NCBI GenBank assembly: GCA_051453625.1
Contig: JBOZIK010000001.1
Span: 84,322,499-84,374,124 of the forward strand
Direction: 5' to 3'
Source of the DNA: Welwitschia mirabilis
Lineage: Eukaryota; Gnetophyta; Gnetopsida; Welwitschiales
DNA length: 51,626 bases
Part shown: one piece after another, positions 13,040 through 24,188 of the stretch
Numbering within the stretch: position 1 is the first letter of the stretch
Layout: each line of letters starts with the position of its first letter
The notes under the pieces: model-generated
What the model was told of the DNA's origin: nothing
What the model saw: the letters and a program-made list of their open reading frames with translations, nothing else
The model's database searches: none
Position numbers and translations under genes: made by a program

Positions 13040-13239
13040 ACTCAAATTTTCGTGTTTCATTGCAAAAATCTTCAAGGAAAATATACATCNNNNNNNNNNN
13101 NNNNNNNNNNNNNNNNNNNNNNNNNNNNNNNNNNNNNNNNNNNNNNNNNNNNNNNNNNNNNNNNNNNNNNNNNNNNNNNNNNNNNNNNNACTCAAATTTT
13201 CGTGTTTCATTGCAAAAATCTTCAAGGAAAATATACATC
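13040..13239. other. Gap with duplicated 50-bp flanks
   Basis: 13040-13089 and 13190-13239 are identical and flank exactly 100 N. The partner LTR has the sequence once without extra DNA, so the gap is an unmerged contig overlap. Confidence 0.9.
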
Positions 13240-13700
13240 ATTTAATATAGTATGAATCCCTAGAGTAGACTTCATAAAATACAAATCATACATATAATAG
13301 AATTGACTTTATCTTTCATCACAACCAAGGAACATTAAGTAGAAAAACATATTGCATTCTCATAAAACTTAGGCATATAACACCAAGTATTGAAATAAAT
13401 AAGAATTTCAATTAATCGGCAAGATTTTTCATAAACACTAGATCAAAAATCCTCCAGATCCATATGCCCACTTTAGAATTTATACTCTAGAATTTCCACC
13501 TATCATACAAAATTATGAGATGAGAACTATGAAAATCTCACATCCCCTAGTATGATCCAGGCAAGAATAGGTAATTTGATAAGGAATTTCAAGAGTTAAG
13601 ATAGAAAAGACAAATCAAGTCTTCAAGAGAAACAAGATATAATACAGACACTGATCTTATGGTTATGAACAAGAATATTATATATATTAAAATATCTCAA

Positions 13701-14038
13701 TCACTTTACTACCTTGTTCGGCAATCTGTAAAGCCCACTACCTCATTCGAGATCTATGGTTCTCATATAATATTTAATTTCACTACCTCATTAGGCGATC
13801 TGTGAAGCCCACTCCCTCATTTGACGATCTTTGGTTCTTATATATATATATATATATAATCTCAAATACAATTAACTTCACTACATTATCTGGTGATCTG
13901 TGAAGCTCACTATCTCATTTGGTGATCTATGATAAATTTAATATCCCCACTGCCTCATTTGGTGATATATGGAATCCTCACTTCACTGCCTCATTTGTGA
14001 TATATGAATCCCACTATCTCATTCGGTGATCTGTGAAA
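13701..14038. repeat. Nine-unit palindrome-like array, right LTR
   Basis: Same nine units in the same order and spacing as 8131-8470. Several keep CpG where others have TG or CA: TTCGGCAATC, AGGCGATC, TTCGGTGATC and TTTGGTGATC occur at equivalent places. This points to an ancestral unit with TTCGGCGATC. Confidence 0.8.
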
Positions 14039-14248
14039 ATTCATAACCCTAAGTTCAAACATGATAATGTCAAGAAGCTAAGATAAGTTTTGACTACAAG
14101 ATATCATCTCAAACCATAGATTTCAACAGCATGATAACAAGGTGAATACGATAAGGATTAATCATGAACTATCATCTCATATCAAGAATAGATAATGTTA
14201 AGAAATTGAGTAAAATGGTAAATGGAGATAGAACATGTATCAAAATAG

Positions 14249-14502
14249 AATTTATCTTATCAAGCATCACATGATTTAACATTTGACTTATAGAAATATA
14301 AACATGATTATTTCAATAACAGAATNNNNNNNNNNNNNNNNNNNNNNNNNNNNNNNNNNNNNNNNNNNNNNNNNNNNNNNNNNNNNNNNNNNNNNNNNNN
14401 NNNNNNNNNNNNNNNNNNNNNNNNNAATTTATCTTATCAAGCATCACATGATTTAACATTTGACTTATAGAAATATAAACATGATTATTTCAATAACAGA
14501 AT
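14249..14502. other. Gap with duplicated 77-bp flanks
   Basis: 14249-14325 and 14426-14502 are identical and flank 100 N. The partner LTR is continuous here, so no sequence need be missing. Confidence 0.9.
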
Positions 14503-14911
14503 GCATAAGAAAGACCCAACAAGGAAGCATGAAGGTATAGAACCATACCTATATATGTTCAAGCTCTTCAAAGATCTTCCAAGTTTCTAAGGCTACTAGA
14601 CCTCTTAAGCTCTAAGATTTTAAGGCAAGGTCATTTTGGAAAAAGATGAATTAGATTTGAGGGAGGAAGAACTCTATTTAAAGAGAGAGAACAGAGGTAA
14701 GATAACAAAACTCGAGAATATGAAAGAATACAATCATGAGTCAATGGAAAAAAGGAGTTTCATAATGTCTCATAAAGGATTGTCTGGCCACGAGGTGCTT
14801 TCAATAATATATTAAAAAAATAATGCTTTACATTAATCATAATAATGAGGAAAAAGATAAATAAAAAGCGTTCATAACTTATATTCAAGCATAATTTCTA
14901 AGAAGTGTATA

Positions 14912-15469
14912 AGTAAATAAAAGAAATCATTACCACCACAAGAACATTTAAAGATTGTATGCAATATTTTAATTAAAAGGTACTCATANNNNNNNNNNNN
15001 NNNNNNNNNNNNNNNNNNNNNNNNNNNNNNNNNNNNNNNNNNNNNNNNNNNNNNNNNNNNNNNNNNNNNNNNNNNNNNNNNNNNNNNNNNNNNNNNNNNN
15101 NNNNNNNNNNNNNNNNNNNNNNNNNNNNNNNNNNNNNNNNNNNNNNNNNNNNNNNNNNNNNNNNNNNNNNNNNNNNNNNNNNNNNNNNNNNNNNNNNNNN
15201 NNNNNNNNNNNNNNNNNNNNNNNNNNNNNNNNNNNNNNNNNNNNNNNNNNNNNNNNNNNNNNNNNNNNNNNNNNNNNNNNNNNNNNNNNNNNNNNNNNNN
15301 NNNNNNNNNNNNNNNNNNNNNNNNNNNNNNNNNNNNNNNNNNNNNNNNNNNNNNNNNNNNNNNNNNNNNNNNNNNNNNNNNNNNNNNNNNNNAGTAAATA
15401 AAAGAAATCATTACCACCACAAGAACATTTAAAGATTGTATGCAATATTTTAATTAAAAGGTACTCATA
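14912..15469. other. Gap with duplicated 77-bp flanks
   Basis: 14912-14988 and 15393-15469 are identical and flank 404 N. The partner LTR (about 9150-9230) is continuous, so the gap size is probably wrong. Reading frames across it are not real. Confidence 0.9.
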
Positions 15470-15610
15470 CAACAATTTAAGATAACAAAATCTCAAGAAC
15501 ATAATATTTAAATCAATTGGTGGTTTTAAAATAATTCATTCTTTTCTAAATATTTTATTAAACATAACCTTTGTAAATTTTATAATAAAAGTAAAAATAT
15601 GGACGTAACA

Positions 15611-15615
15611 AGCCT
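15611..15615. repeat. Target site duplication, right (AGCCT)
   Basis: Exact repeat of 6936-6940 after the terminal CA of the LTR element. Confidence 0.85.
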
Positions 15616-16205
15616 CTTTTTCAGCTTGGTAGGTCAAATATTTTAATTAGAGTGTTTTCATAGCTTCTTTATGATATTCTATAAGCATAGCCAAAGTTTT
15701 TACTTTAGTATACTTGTATATAGATTGGATTTCTTGTTGGTAGAGTCCTTTAATAGTTTTTGTTAGTTTTTCAAATCCATCACCAACTATTTCTTATTTG
15801 TCAACTTGTAGTGTAAAATTCTGTTGCAAGAGTTTTTCTTTTCTTTTAATTTCTTATTTTTATTATTAAGGTAGTTGTTCTTCTCTTTGAGTTGAGACAT
15901 CTTTTAAATGAGAATTTCATCAAGATGCTTCAAATTCAAAGCGTTTCACACCCATTCCTCATTTGCCTTGGTTAATAACTAGAGATTCTCTTACAACTCC
16001 TCCTTTGTCTTATATTTTGACTCAACTTCTTCTTTTTTAGATAAAGAAGGAGTTGTAGGAGAATCTCTAATTATTAATGAAGGAAAAGAAGGAGGGGAAT
16101 TGGAAGGCTTCAAATTTAACTTCTCGTTCAAAAGGTGTCTAAACTCAAAGAGGAGAACAACTCCCTCAATAATGAAAATAAGAAATTAAAAGAGAAGAAG
16201 GAATT
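15616..16205 (-). mobile_element. Old retroelement copy A, right part, with foldback
   Basis: Continues copy A after the inserted LTR element and aligns with 31020-31610 of copy B. The minus strand of the left portion encodes a Lys/Glu/Asn-rich coiled-coil segment. The right portion (16040-16205) is an inverted duplicate of part of the left portion (about 15750-16009), so the same peptide pattern (VSKLKEENNSLNNENKKL) reads on the plus strand there. Homology to copy B stops near 16205, where copy A is truncated. Confidence 0.65.
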
Positions 16206-16432
16206 TTGCCCTATGAACATTAAATAAAATCAATCATGATACATATTATTAATTAAAATAAAATAAGGAATAGAATAAAGTCAATCATGATACATATTAC
16301 TAATTACAATAGTTAAAATTTAAATAAAATCATTTACATTTACTAAAATAAGTAATTTGCAAAACAAAGCCAAATCAAAACGCATCACATTAATTACAAT
16401 GATTACAAAAGAAAAGCCACTAATAACATAAT
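16206..16432. other. Spacer with short direct repeats
   Basis: No coding sequence. A segment of about 40 bp containing TCAATCATGATACATATTA occurs twice (about 16230 and 16282), followed by repeated AATTACAAT/GTTACAAAA motifs. Confidence 0.5.
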
Positions 16433-16785
16433 TGTAATAGTTACAAAAAAAAAAAACCCATTAAGTAAAGAATTGCATCTCAAAGAATAATATGCTAATA
16501 AATCAGGAATCTAGTAATTAAATCAACTTATGAAGCCTATAAGATAAAAATTAATTTTATTTAGTTTTTATTTAATTATTTGGGCTAAGTACTTGGACCT
16601 TGGAAAATCTAGATATGCTAAGATTCTATAATTAATAGGCCTTTATAACATATCTCCTTAACATCAAATGCAATTATTTTAGATTATGCATAAATTAAAT
16701 GCTAGAATATAAAAAAATATTTAATTCTTCAGAATTCCTTCATTGATCACTTAAAGTTTCCTCAAACATTTAGATATGTTTAGAC
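16433..16785 (-). mobile_element. Copia 3' end fragment (short LTR plus tail of pol)
   Basis: Aligns with 41097-41440, the 3' end of the minus-strand copia relic. 16433-16650 corresponds to a short LTR (TGTAATAGTTACA to CTTTATAACA). 16651-16785 corresponds to the polypurine tract and region beyond RNase H. Homology stops abruptly near 16785, so this is a truncated copy. No opposite LTR was found in the window. Confidence 0.6.
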
Positions 16786-18270
16786 AATTATTCAAGTATT
16801 TAATTCTAAGATTTGGATTTTTCAATATTCCATAAATATTTGCATTTTGTAATGCCTAAGTAAAGTATATTATGATTTTATCTTATGTAAAATCAATTAG
16901 AATGGATTCTATTCTTTTCGAACTTTTACAGTTGAAAGCCAAATATACAAGAATTAAATTTTCATTTATATTAACATTGAAGAGTAATTTATATACAATT
17001 ATATAATTTGAATTTAAATGTGTAACATTCTAATTTTTTGGGGGATACTTTTTCTATTTACTCTCTATTTTTCAGGTTTTCATATAAAAAATAAAGAGTG
17101 TAACATTTGGTATGATTATATTTTCTTCTCTACTTGAAAGCATTTCATTTGGTCTAGATTCATCATTTGGTAATATAATATTTTCTTCTTTACATAATTT
17201 TTAGTTACGTACTTCAAAGGCTTATTTTTAGTTAGTTTAGTACATAATTTTGTTATAGATTCATCATTTGATATGATAATATTTTCTTCTCTACTTTAAA
17301 GCATTTCATTTCTTGTAATTAGATTGTATATCCAAGTATGAGAATTGCAAGTATGTTTCTCTAACTCTCTAATCCTTTTTTAAGCATAATTAAGATCATA
17401 ACTAAGAACCCAATTATGTTTGATACCCTAGGATAATAAATTTTGTAACATTTGGTTTAAGGAAACTAATGAACTTGGCTTAATATACATGTAATAAGTT
17501 ATATGTGTGTAAGAAGTGTAACATTAGATTTATTTACTGAGAAAACACAGTAGAACAACACATTTATAAATATCTAATTGCTAAATAACAAACATGAGAC
17601 ATAGCAACAAGTTAAAAATTCTTTTTTAAAAATGATAATATTATTACATGTTTGAATATATTATGTTAAAAACTTCCCAAAATATATAGCATTCTTAGGT
17701 TATTTATAGAATGTTGCAAAAAGTTATTTTTAAATCTTGATATAAAAGTTACTTACTTTAGAAGCATTAATGAATTATACTCATACTCCTTACACAATAC
17801 CAACTTTACAATTTATAAATTTTCATGCATGGTGTTATGTAAAAAATAAAATACTAATGCAAATTGAAATAATATTTAATTACAATTATCATTAATATGT
17901 TTATGGATTTTCTTCATTTACTAATCTACATAGAAATTTAAATGATGACATATGTTAAATGCAATTGATGAAGCTTAACTTGTAGATTGAGTTTGGTTAG
18001 TATGAAATATTGTATAACAAAGCATTAGGCCATGTATATACAATAGTATGATAGACTAAAAATTTAATAATAGTAAAATAGACATAATAAAATAAAAATT
18101 AACATATAAGACATAAATAAAAGTGAGGTGGAAAAGTCACCCATGGGCTCTTAGAGGTAAAACTTCCTTCAGGATATTGTTTTTAAACATGAAAGCATAA
18201 AAAATAACGTAGTGAAAAGAAATATAGAATCATATTATAAATTTATCAAAATTCATAAATACATTATAAT
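16786..18270. other. Non-coding AT-rich spacer
   Basis: No recognisable element. TTTGGTATGATTATATTTTC-like phrases near 17107, 17166 and 17266 recur (CATTTGGTA/ATATTTTCTTCTCTAC), suggesting small local duplications. No coding support on either strand. Confidence 0.5.
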
Positions 18271-18388
18271 AGATTCTCTCTCTCTCTCNNNNNNNNNNNN
18301 NNNNNNNNNNNNNNNNNNNNNNNNNNNNNNNNNNNNNNNNNNNNNNNNNNNNNNNNNNNNNNNNNNNNNNNNNNNNNNNNNNNNNNNN

Positions 18389-18476
<88 letters not shown>

Positions 18477-18540
18477 TCATTCACTCACTCACTTACTCAC
18501 TCACACACACACACTATCACACCCACACACACACACGCGC
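18271..18540. repeat. Compound microsatellite (CT)n-gap-(CT)n(CA)n(TCAC)n
   Basis: (CT)n at 18275-18288, 100 N at 18289-18388, (CT)n to about 18410, (CA)n to about 18476, then TCAC/TTAC tetramers and more CA. The gap lies inside the repeat and probably reflects unassembled repeat length. Ser/Leu/His/Thr-rich frames over it are artefacts. Confidence 0.95.
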
Positions 18541-20335
18541 ATACCCTAAGGTGTTAAATTTCACAATGCAATGATAGACCCTTATAAATGAGAAATCATA
18601 AAGCATCTAATTTAAGTATAGAGATTAGATCATACTTAGTCATAGAGATTTTCTCACTTGCTATGCTTACTTTAATTCAACCCACTATTAGAGGTTGATA
18701 AATATGACAAGAGATTTTATGCTATGTTTAAGGATTCATCCTCTACATCCATTTAGTTCATTTTGTTCATTCTAACACTATCTTATATCACATATTCTCC
18801 TAGCTAGTATTATTATGCTTAACTTCTACCTGGTATAAAATTTACTAGCAAGTTTTACTATCTTATTGCATGAAACAACAAGGTCTCTTTTTGTACTTCT
18901 ATTTATTTACATCTTTATATCAAGTTCTCAGCCAGAAACTAACATGAAAATAGGTTGTTTTTCAAATTACATTTTTATAAATCCAAGTTTAAATTCTTGA
19001 AAGAAAGTAGCAAATTAATTGAAACCAATTTCTAAGTTAATGTTATACATCTCTTGGATTGCAGAAAATGATTAGGCAAGGAGATATAGTATGTGATCAA
19101 AGTCTACTTTTCATTCCTTTGAAATCATAATATTTTACATTGCCTAAGGAAAATGATTAGTCATGGAGGTATATTATGTGATCAACATTGACTTCCCATT
19201 CTTTTTAAATCACAATATCCCACATTACCTAAGAATAATCAAATTTAATACTTAAATTAGACTTTAATGTATGTTATCATTAGTTCATTTTAAAAGAGTA
19301 ATTAGATATGTCTAAGAAGATTGTTCTTTTAAATCTTATTATTCTTTTTTCAACATCACATGGAAATCGTTATACTTGCATTATTATAACTATGCAATGG
19401 CATGAGAGCTTATTATGAACAATGTTTAAATCATCATGATCTTTACTTATCGTAATTGCATTAAGATGGCACGTATTAGTAGAATACTAAAGTTTGAATT
19501 TAATAAATGAATAAATTATTTGTAATTCATAAAATAAACATCAAAATTAAAATGAAAAATGTCAAAACTTAAAATTTTTCATGACCATAACCCTCATTAG
19601 AAGTGCAACCATCACAATCATCTACACAAATGAACAAATGATTTAGTTATGCCCAAGGTCTTATAATATGTGAAAAAGAACATTAAAAGTCTTAAACTTA
19701 TAACCCCATCAATGTAGGGAGTATCCCTTGATTAGACTACCACTTGAGTCTTATAACTTGATTCCCATCCACTACCTCTTTCTAAGCACAAGAAAAGCTA
19801 GTGCTATAAAGGCTAGGGGATGAGTGAAATATGCAATGAAAATAATAGGGAACAACCATCCTATTCAAAAACAACATTTTGTACAAAGAGTTCTTATAAA
19901 ATGTTTTCAAGTTGCATCAAAGAGCAATTGCATGCAACTAAAGTAAGAAAGGCTACTATAAATTATCAGGATTTTGAGTAGGAATTCTCTAATACCGTGT
20001 TGGAAATTGAAGTAAAAATGCTCCATTGGTGTATTTTGATACTAGTTTTATAGATGTGGAAGGGTTTGATAATATGTTTAAGTGAAATGATAAATATTTA
20101 GGTTGTTTTGTGTGAAGTAGAAAAAAGAAGAAAAAAGGAGAAAACCAAACTTTAATATTATATTAGATGTTTGATATAAATAATGAATTGATAAATAATA
20201 CATGATTAATCATTATTACAAATAATATTTATAGTATGAAATTAGGTAGGTGATTTGTAAATGAACAACCTATCTATGCCTTGGACTTATGTAAATTCAA
20301 GAATTATGTCACACTTATTCTTCTCCTATTAACTC
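18541..20335. other. Non-coding AT-rich spacer
   Basis: No feature recognised. A phrase of about 60 bp, GAAAATGATTAG...GGAGATATA...TATGTGATCAA, is repeated at about 19065 and 19150, followed in each case by CTTTTCATTC/CTTCCCATTC and CATTACCTAAG-like text. It appears to be an old local duplication. Confidence 0.45.
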
Positions 20336-20455
20336 TTTCTCTCCCTCCCTCCCTCAATCTCTCCCTCCCTTCCTCCTTCTCTCTCTCTCTATCTCTATCT
20401 TTCTCTCTCTTTCTCTCTCTCTCTATATGTGTGTGTATGTGTGTGTGTGTGTTTG
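20336..20455. repeat. Microsatellite (CT)n then (GT)n
   Basis: Imperfect CTCTCC/CTCTCT tract followed by TATGTGTGTGTATGTGTGTG. The plus-strand Leu/Ser-rich frame here (20281-20478) comes from the repeat. Confidence 0.9.
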
Positions 20456-20515
20456 TGTTAATTTCCATAAATGAATGATCTTCTTCTTTATATTATGTTT
20501 CACTAACTAAATAGG

Positions 20516-20597
20516 TTACTACTTTTGAATACAAAACAAAACATATTATTTTATAGATTACCACTTTTGAATACAAAACAAAACATATTATTTTATA
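20516..20597. repeat. 42-bp tandem duplication
   Basis: Two nearly identical units (TTACTACTTTTGAATACAAA and TTACCACTTTTGAATACAAA) ending ATATTATTTTATA. Confidence 0.85.
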
Positions 20598-20639
20598 TTT
20601 CATTAACCAAGTTAATAATTATACATCAATCATGTTAAT

Positions 20640-22900
20640 TTGCTAACATAAATGACCTCTAAATAGATTGTGATTCATTTTCAGCCAAAAATAATACCAA
20701 ATACAAAGCAATAGAGTATTCTAAGCATTCTTGTTATAAGTATTGACTAGCCTCAAGTCAGTCCAAACATGCGAAAAATCAATGATAGCATATAAATTTG
20801 ATGGATCATGGGATAAGGCCAATCTAAAATAATTTCTAATTTTCTTATCATATGGAAATATAATAAAAATATGATCTCTAATCTCCTTAGTTAATTTGCA
20901 AAAATAGTTAAAGAGTTACTATTAGCTAATACCTCTTTCTTGAGGTAAGCCCATATCATTTGGGCATCATGACATAATTCATTATAATAATCCCGTAACC
21001 TTATAGTTATAATTATGTTATTAATTATAATTAGATATCAAGAGTTATCTTCTATCATAGAAGACTCATAAGCCTCAAAAATTGGATAAGTGACATGACC
21101 TTGTTAAAACTATCTATTATGATTTATAATGATGTGGGTATTAAATCACATGAAAAATTTTTTACAGCTTATCCAAATAAAGGATGCATTAATGATTAGT
21201 GGTGCATTCATAACTACCGTAAATTTACCTTGCATTCATAAGGTATACCCAAAGATTAGAAGTTTTCCCTAATGTCCAAGCAAGTTTATGTAACATGAAC
21301 ACTTTATTCTCCCTTTTATTAAGACTAACAAACTATTTTTCAACATAAGGTATGACATGACCTTTTCAAATGAGTAGACTAAATAAAATTATGCTCCCTT
21401 TTCTCCACTTCTTAAATAATAATATTAGGCATTTTAGACCCTTGACCCATATCCTAACGGTGAAGAGCTTGGGTTTCCACCCTTGAGACCTAGGTTTGAA
21501 TCCATGGGGATCCCTATAACATCTATTGCATTGGGTGTAAAAGGAACTCTACAATTAATTTATTGGATAGTTAAATTAGTAAGAATTAATGAAAAATGAA
21601 GCTCTAGGCATATTTCTGTGTTACGCAATAGGTGATGATAATATTGAGAAGACACATAGCTAGAGAGTTTACTATGTCTTTAGGCTAAGCAACACTTGAT
21701 GCAGGTAGTGTATTCCTTTTAATATTTAAAAAGAAAAAGCCATTTTGTAGTAATAAAAATAAAAGATGGAAAAATACTATATGTAATACTGAATTAACTA
21801 GAACCATTCAGTTTGGAATAACAACATAACGTTTTAACTTGTCAAATAATTTTCAATTTTTTCTTAGACGGTGCATCAAAATTTCTTCTTAATGTGGTCA
21901 ATAAACATTGGCACACCCAAATAATAAATTAGTAAATAATCCACTTAACATATATTAGTGTGATTATACCATTGCATTTTCTTGAGGGCACAATCAAAAT
22001 TATGAGATTTACTCTTATTTATGTTTAATATAAGACCAAAGGATATTAAAAAATTAGAATAAAATTATACATGTTGTGCACATATACAAAATCCCCATTT
22101 GAGAAAGTAGGAATTAGTGTAAAACTTGTAACCTTGTGCTAGTTTAATATTTTAAATCCACCTAAAAGCATTTAAATATTTTAAATATGTGCTTAATTTA
22201 TTCATATTATGATGAATTGGAAAGGGGACATAAGATCCCCTTATTAAACCCCACTTATGGCCTAGAATTTTTGTATTTAATCTTTAATTAAAATAATGGC
22301 AAACTTTACCTTTGTAAAATAGGTCTATAATTTCATCACTTAATGTTAAGGGAAGTCCAATTTATATAACATTGATATCATATAAGTCTATTTAGTGATA
22401 TCATATGCCTTACTAATATTACATTTTAGGGCTTTAAAGGTGGGTTAACAATGAATAGAGTGAATAATTCCTAAATCAAAATAACTCAATCAATGAGGTG
22501 TCTTTAATGATAAATCCTTCTTTCTCTTCAACAATGGTTTGAAGAATTAGTGAGCTTATTCTAAGAGTAAGAAGCTTTAAAAAAAATCTTGTAAACTGAT
22601 GTGTGAAGTGTTATGAATTAGAAATATTTTATGTGAATGATAACTTTCTTTTTTTGCAAAGGAATAATCAGGTTAAATTCCAATCCTTTAAAATGCCATC
22701 TAATATTCAAAACTTAAACAGAGTAGTGAAAACCATCATTTTTGTAATCTCGCTAAAAGAAGTTAAGGCATTTAGAAGTGTACCCATCCATGCACAATGT
22801 CTTGTATAATGGCATAAAATCCCCACATGCCTAATCTTCTTCAATTTATGTTTCATAGTATTGTAAATTTTTTCTTTAGTAAGAAGAATGGTTTAAAGGA
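20640..22900 (-). pseudogene. LINE ORF2 relic (reverse transcriptase and C-terminal region)
   Basis: Minus-strand peptides follow the order of plant L1-type RTs: EEKEGFI near 22520 (normally EQxGFI), NISKAYDIT near 22400-22425 (the VDITKAFD palm motif), NKGILCPLS near 22230-22255 (normally RQGDPLSPL), NINKSKSHNFD near 22000, and YYLGVPMF with IDHIKKKF near 21880-21920 (the TYLGVPLFKGKPK region). After the SINE insertion, FPYDKKIRNYFRLAL and a final WYYFWLKMNHNLFRG (like IWKxRNxxIF) near 20650-20860 match the LINE C-terminus. Frames are broken by many stops and shifts. The catalytic YADD box is not visible. The 5' part (endonuclease) was not recognised beyond 22900. Small plus-strand frames here, such as 22603-22809, are shadows. 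Confidence 0.7.
21438..21737 (+). mobile_element. tRNA-derived SINE
   Basis: An A-box-like stretch (about 21453-21468, TCCTAACGGTGAAGAGC) is followed 25-30 bp later by a B box GGTTTGAATCC at 21493-21503 (consensus GGTTCGANTCC, CpG decayed). This is the internal RNA polymerase III promoter of tRNA-type SINEs. The text between, GCTTGGGTTTCCACCC, is typical of plant SINE heads. Candidate diverged target duplications are AGGCATTTTAG (21427-21437) and AGCCATTTTGTAG (21738-21750), which would set the borders. It interrupts the minus-strand LINE relic and is therefore younger. Confidence 0.65.
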
Positions 22901-24157
22901 TTGCATGCACATTTTGGTTAATTTGACACTTGGAAAACACAACCTTAACAAACTTTATCTAAAACTATGATAATTTTCTATGCATATTTTATTGCATGAG
23001 TTATAATATTTGAGAAATGACCTAGGTCAATTATATATTATTGGAAATACCTCAACATAAGAGATTCAAAATGTAATAGTATTAGCATTTTTAGTAATTT
23101 TATAAAAGGCCTATAAGTCCAAAAAGAAAATTTATTTGATTTATATTATATTTGATAACTCTAGTACAATATATTTGATAACGTTTGTACAATAATGAAA
23201 AGTATAGGTTATAGATTAAAAAATTGGAAATATATGTTATTAATGATGTATTAAATAATGTCTGTGTTTCCATGAAATCACCTTTATTCCCCTAATTATT
23301 GAGGACTTCCTAGAATTTTTAAATTAAAATAATAAACACAAGAGTTGCAGTGATCATGAGAGAGTTTCATGTACATAAGAAACATGATACTTTTATTGAA
23401 AAATCTACCAAATATAATTTTATGCAATAATGTGTAGAAATTCATAAATTAGATGATATAAAGAATTATATGATATCAAAGTCTTATAATTAATTCTAAT
23501 AATTTTGTAATATTGCTTTAGCAATTTTCATCAAGTTCTATAAGGTAGAAGGTATTCTTAACAAAATTTAAAAATATCATATAAAGAAGGTCATCATGGA
23601 AATGAATGAGAAGTAATAAATTTAGAATATTTCTTATGTCATAGCTAAAAGATCATTGCTGACCTCATACATAAACCCAAAATTATTGACCTCATACATA
23701 AATCCAAAGTTATTGAAAAATGCAAAATAGGTTTTTATAGAATATTATCCATGTTAGTCAAGCCTTCGAATAATAATTTCTATATAATCCTATACATAAA
23801 TTTCAAAATTAAAAAAAAAAACATTTTAATAAAATCCTTTCTAACTTTGAGCTAAAAAATCTTTATTTCATAACATTTTATCTTCCTAAAGAGAATAAAG
23901 AATAAATAGAAGAATTGATTTTTTTCCTTCTAGGGGGTGGGGGTGGAAAGGTGGAAGGGAATTATTTCATAATTCATATCTATAGTTCACTAATGTTATG
24001 TATCAATAACAACTACCTAAAATAAGTTATCTTAATTCAACACTTGAATGATGATCTATTAAAAATTTAACATCTATTAGTATGTGTTAGGTGATCCTAT
24101 GCTATCATGTTAAAATGTTAATATCATGTACTATTCCATTTAAAATCTACATTAATT

Positions 24158-24188
<31 letters not shown>

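Larger units (their letters stand above)
6941..15610 (-). mobile_element. Complete LTR retrotransposon, long LTRs, apparently non-autonomous
   Basis: The element starts with TGTAATACCCC and ends with GACGTAACA, is flanked by AGCCT duplications, and has two long collinear LTRs (6941-9375 and 12386-15610). Orientation is minus: beside the right LTR the minus strand reads TGATATCAGAGC, one base from the initiator-Met tRNA primer site TGGTATCAGAGC, and beside the left LTR the minus strand has a purine tract AAGAAGGTGAGAAA. The internal region is only about 3.0 kb and I found no protease, RT, RNase H or integrase motif, so it resembles LARD-type elements (long LTRs, non-coding interior) that depend on a relative for proteins. 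The LTRs differ at many sites, mostly transitions, so the insertion is not recent. It sits inside element A and is therefore younger than A. Confidence 0.85.
12386..15610 (-). repeat. LTR (5' LTR of the minus-strand element)
   Basis: It starts TGTAATACCCC and ends GGACGTAACA. It spans 3,225 positions as assembled, but three N gaps with duplicated flanks inflate it. Removing the Ns (100, 100, 404) and one copy of each duplicated flank (50, 77, 77) leaves about 2,417 bp, matching the 2,435-bp partner. In element orientation it begins TGTTACGTCC and ends GGGGTATTACA, typical of Ty3/gypsy LTRs. It carries the array at 13701-14038 and an (AT)n run near 13840. Small frames spanning the N runs here are artefacts. 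Confidence 0.85.

Noticed and set aside
18212-18574. Ser/Leu/His/Thr-rich and Cys/Val-rich frames
   Set aside because: Translations of (CT)n and (CA)n microsatellites and a gap.
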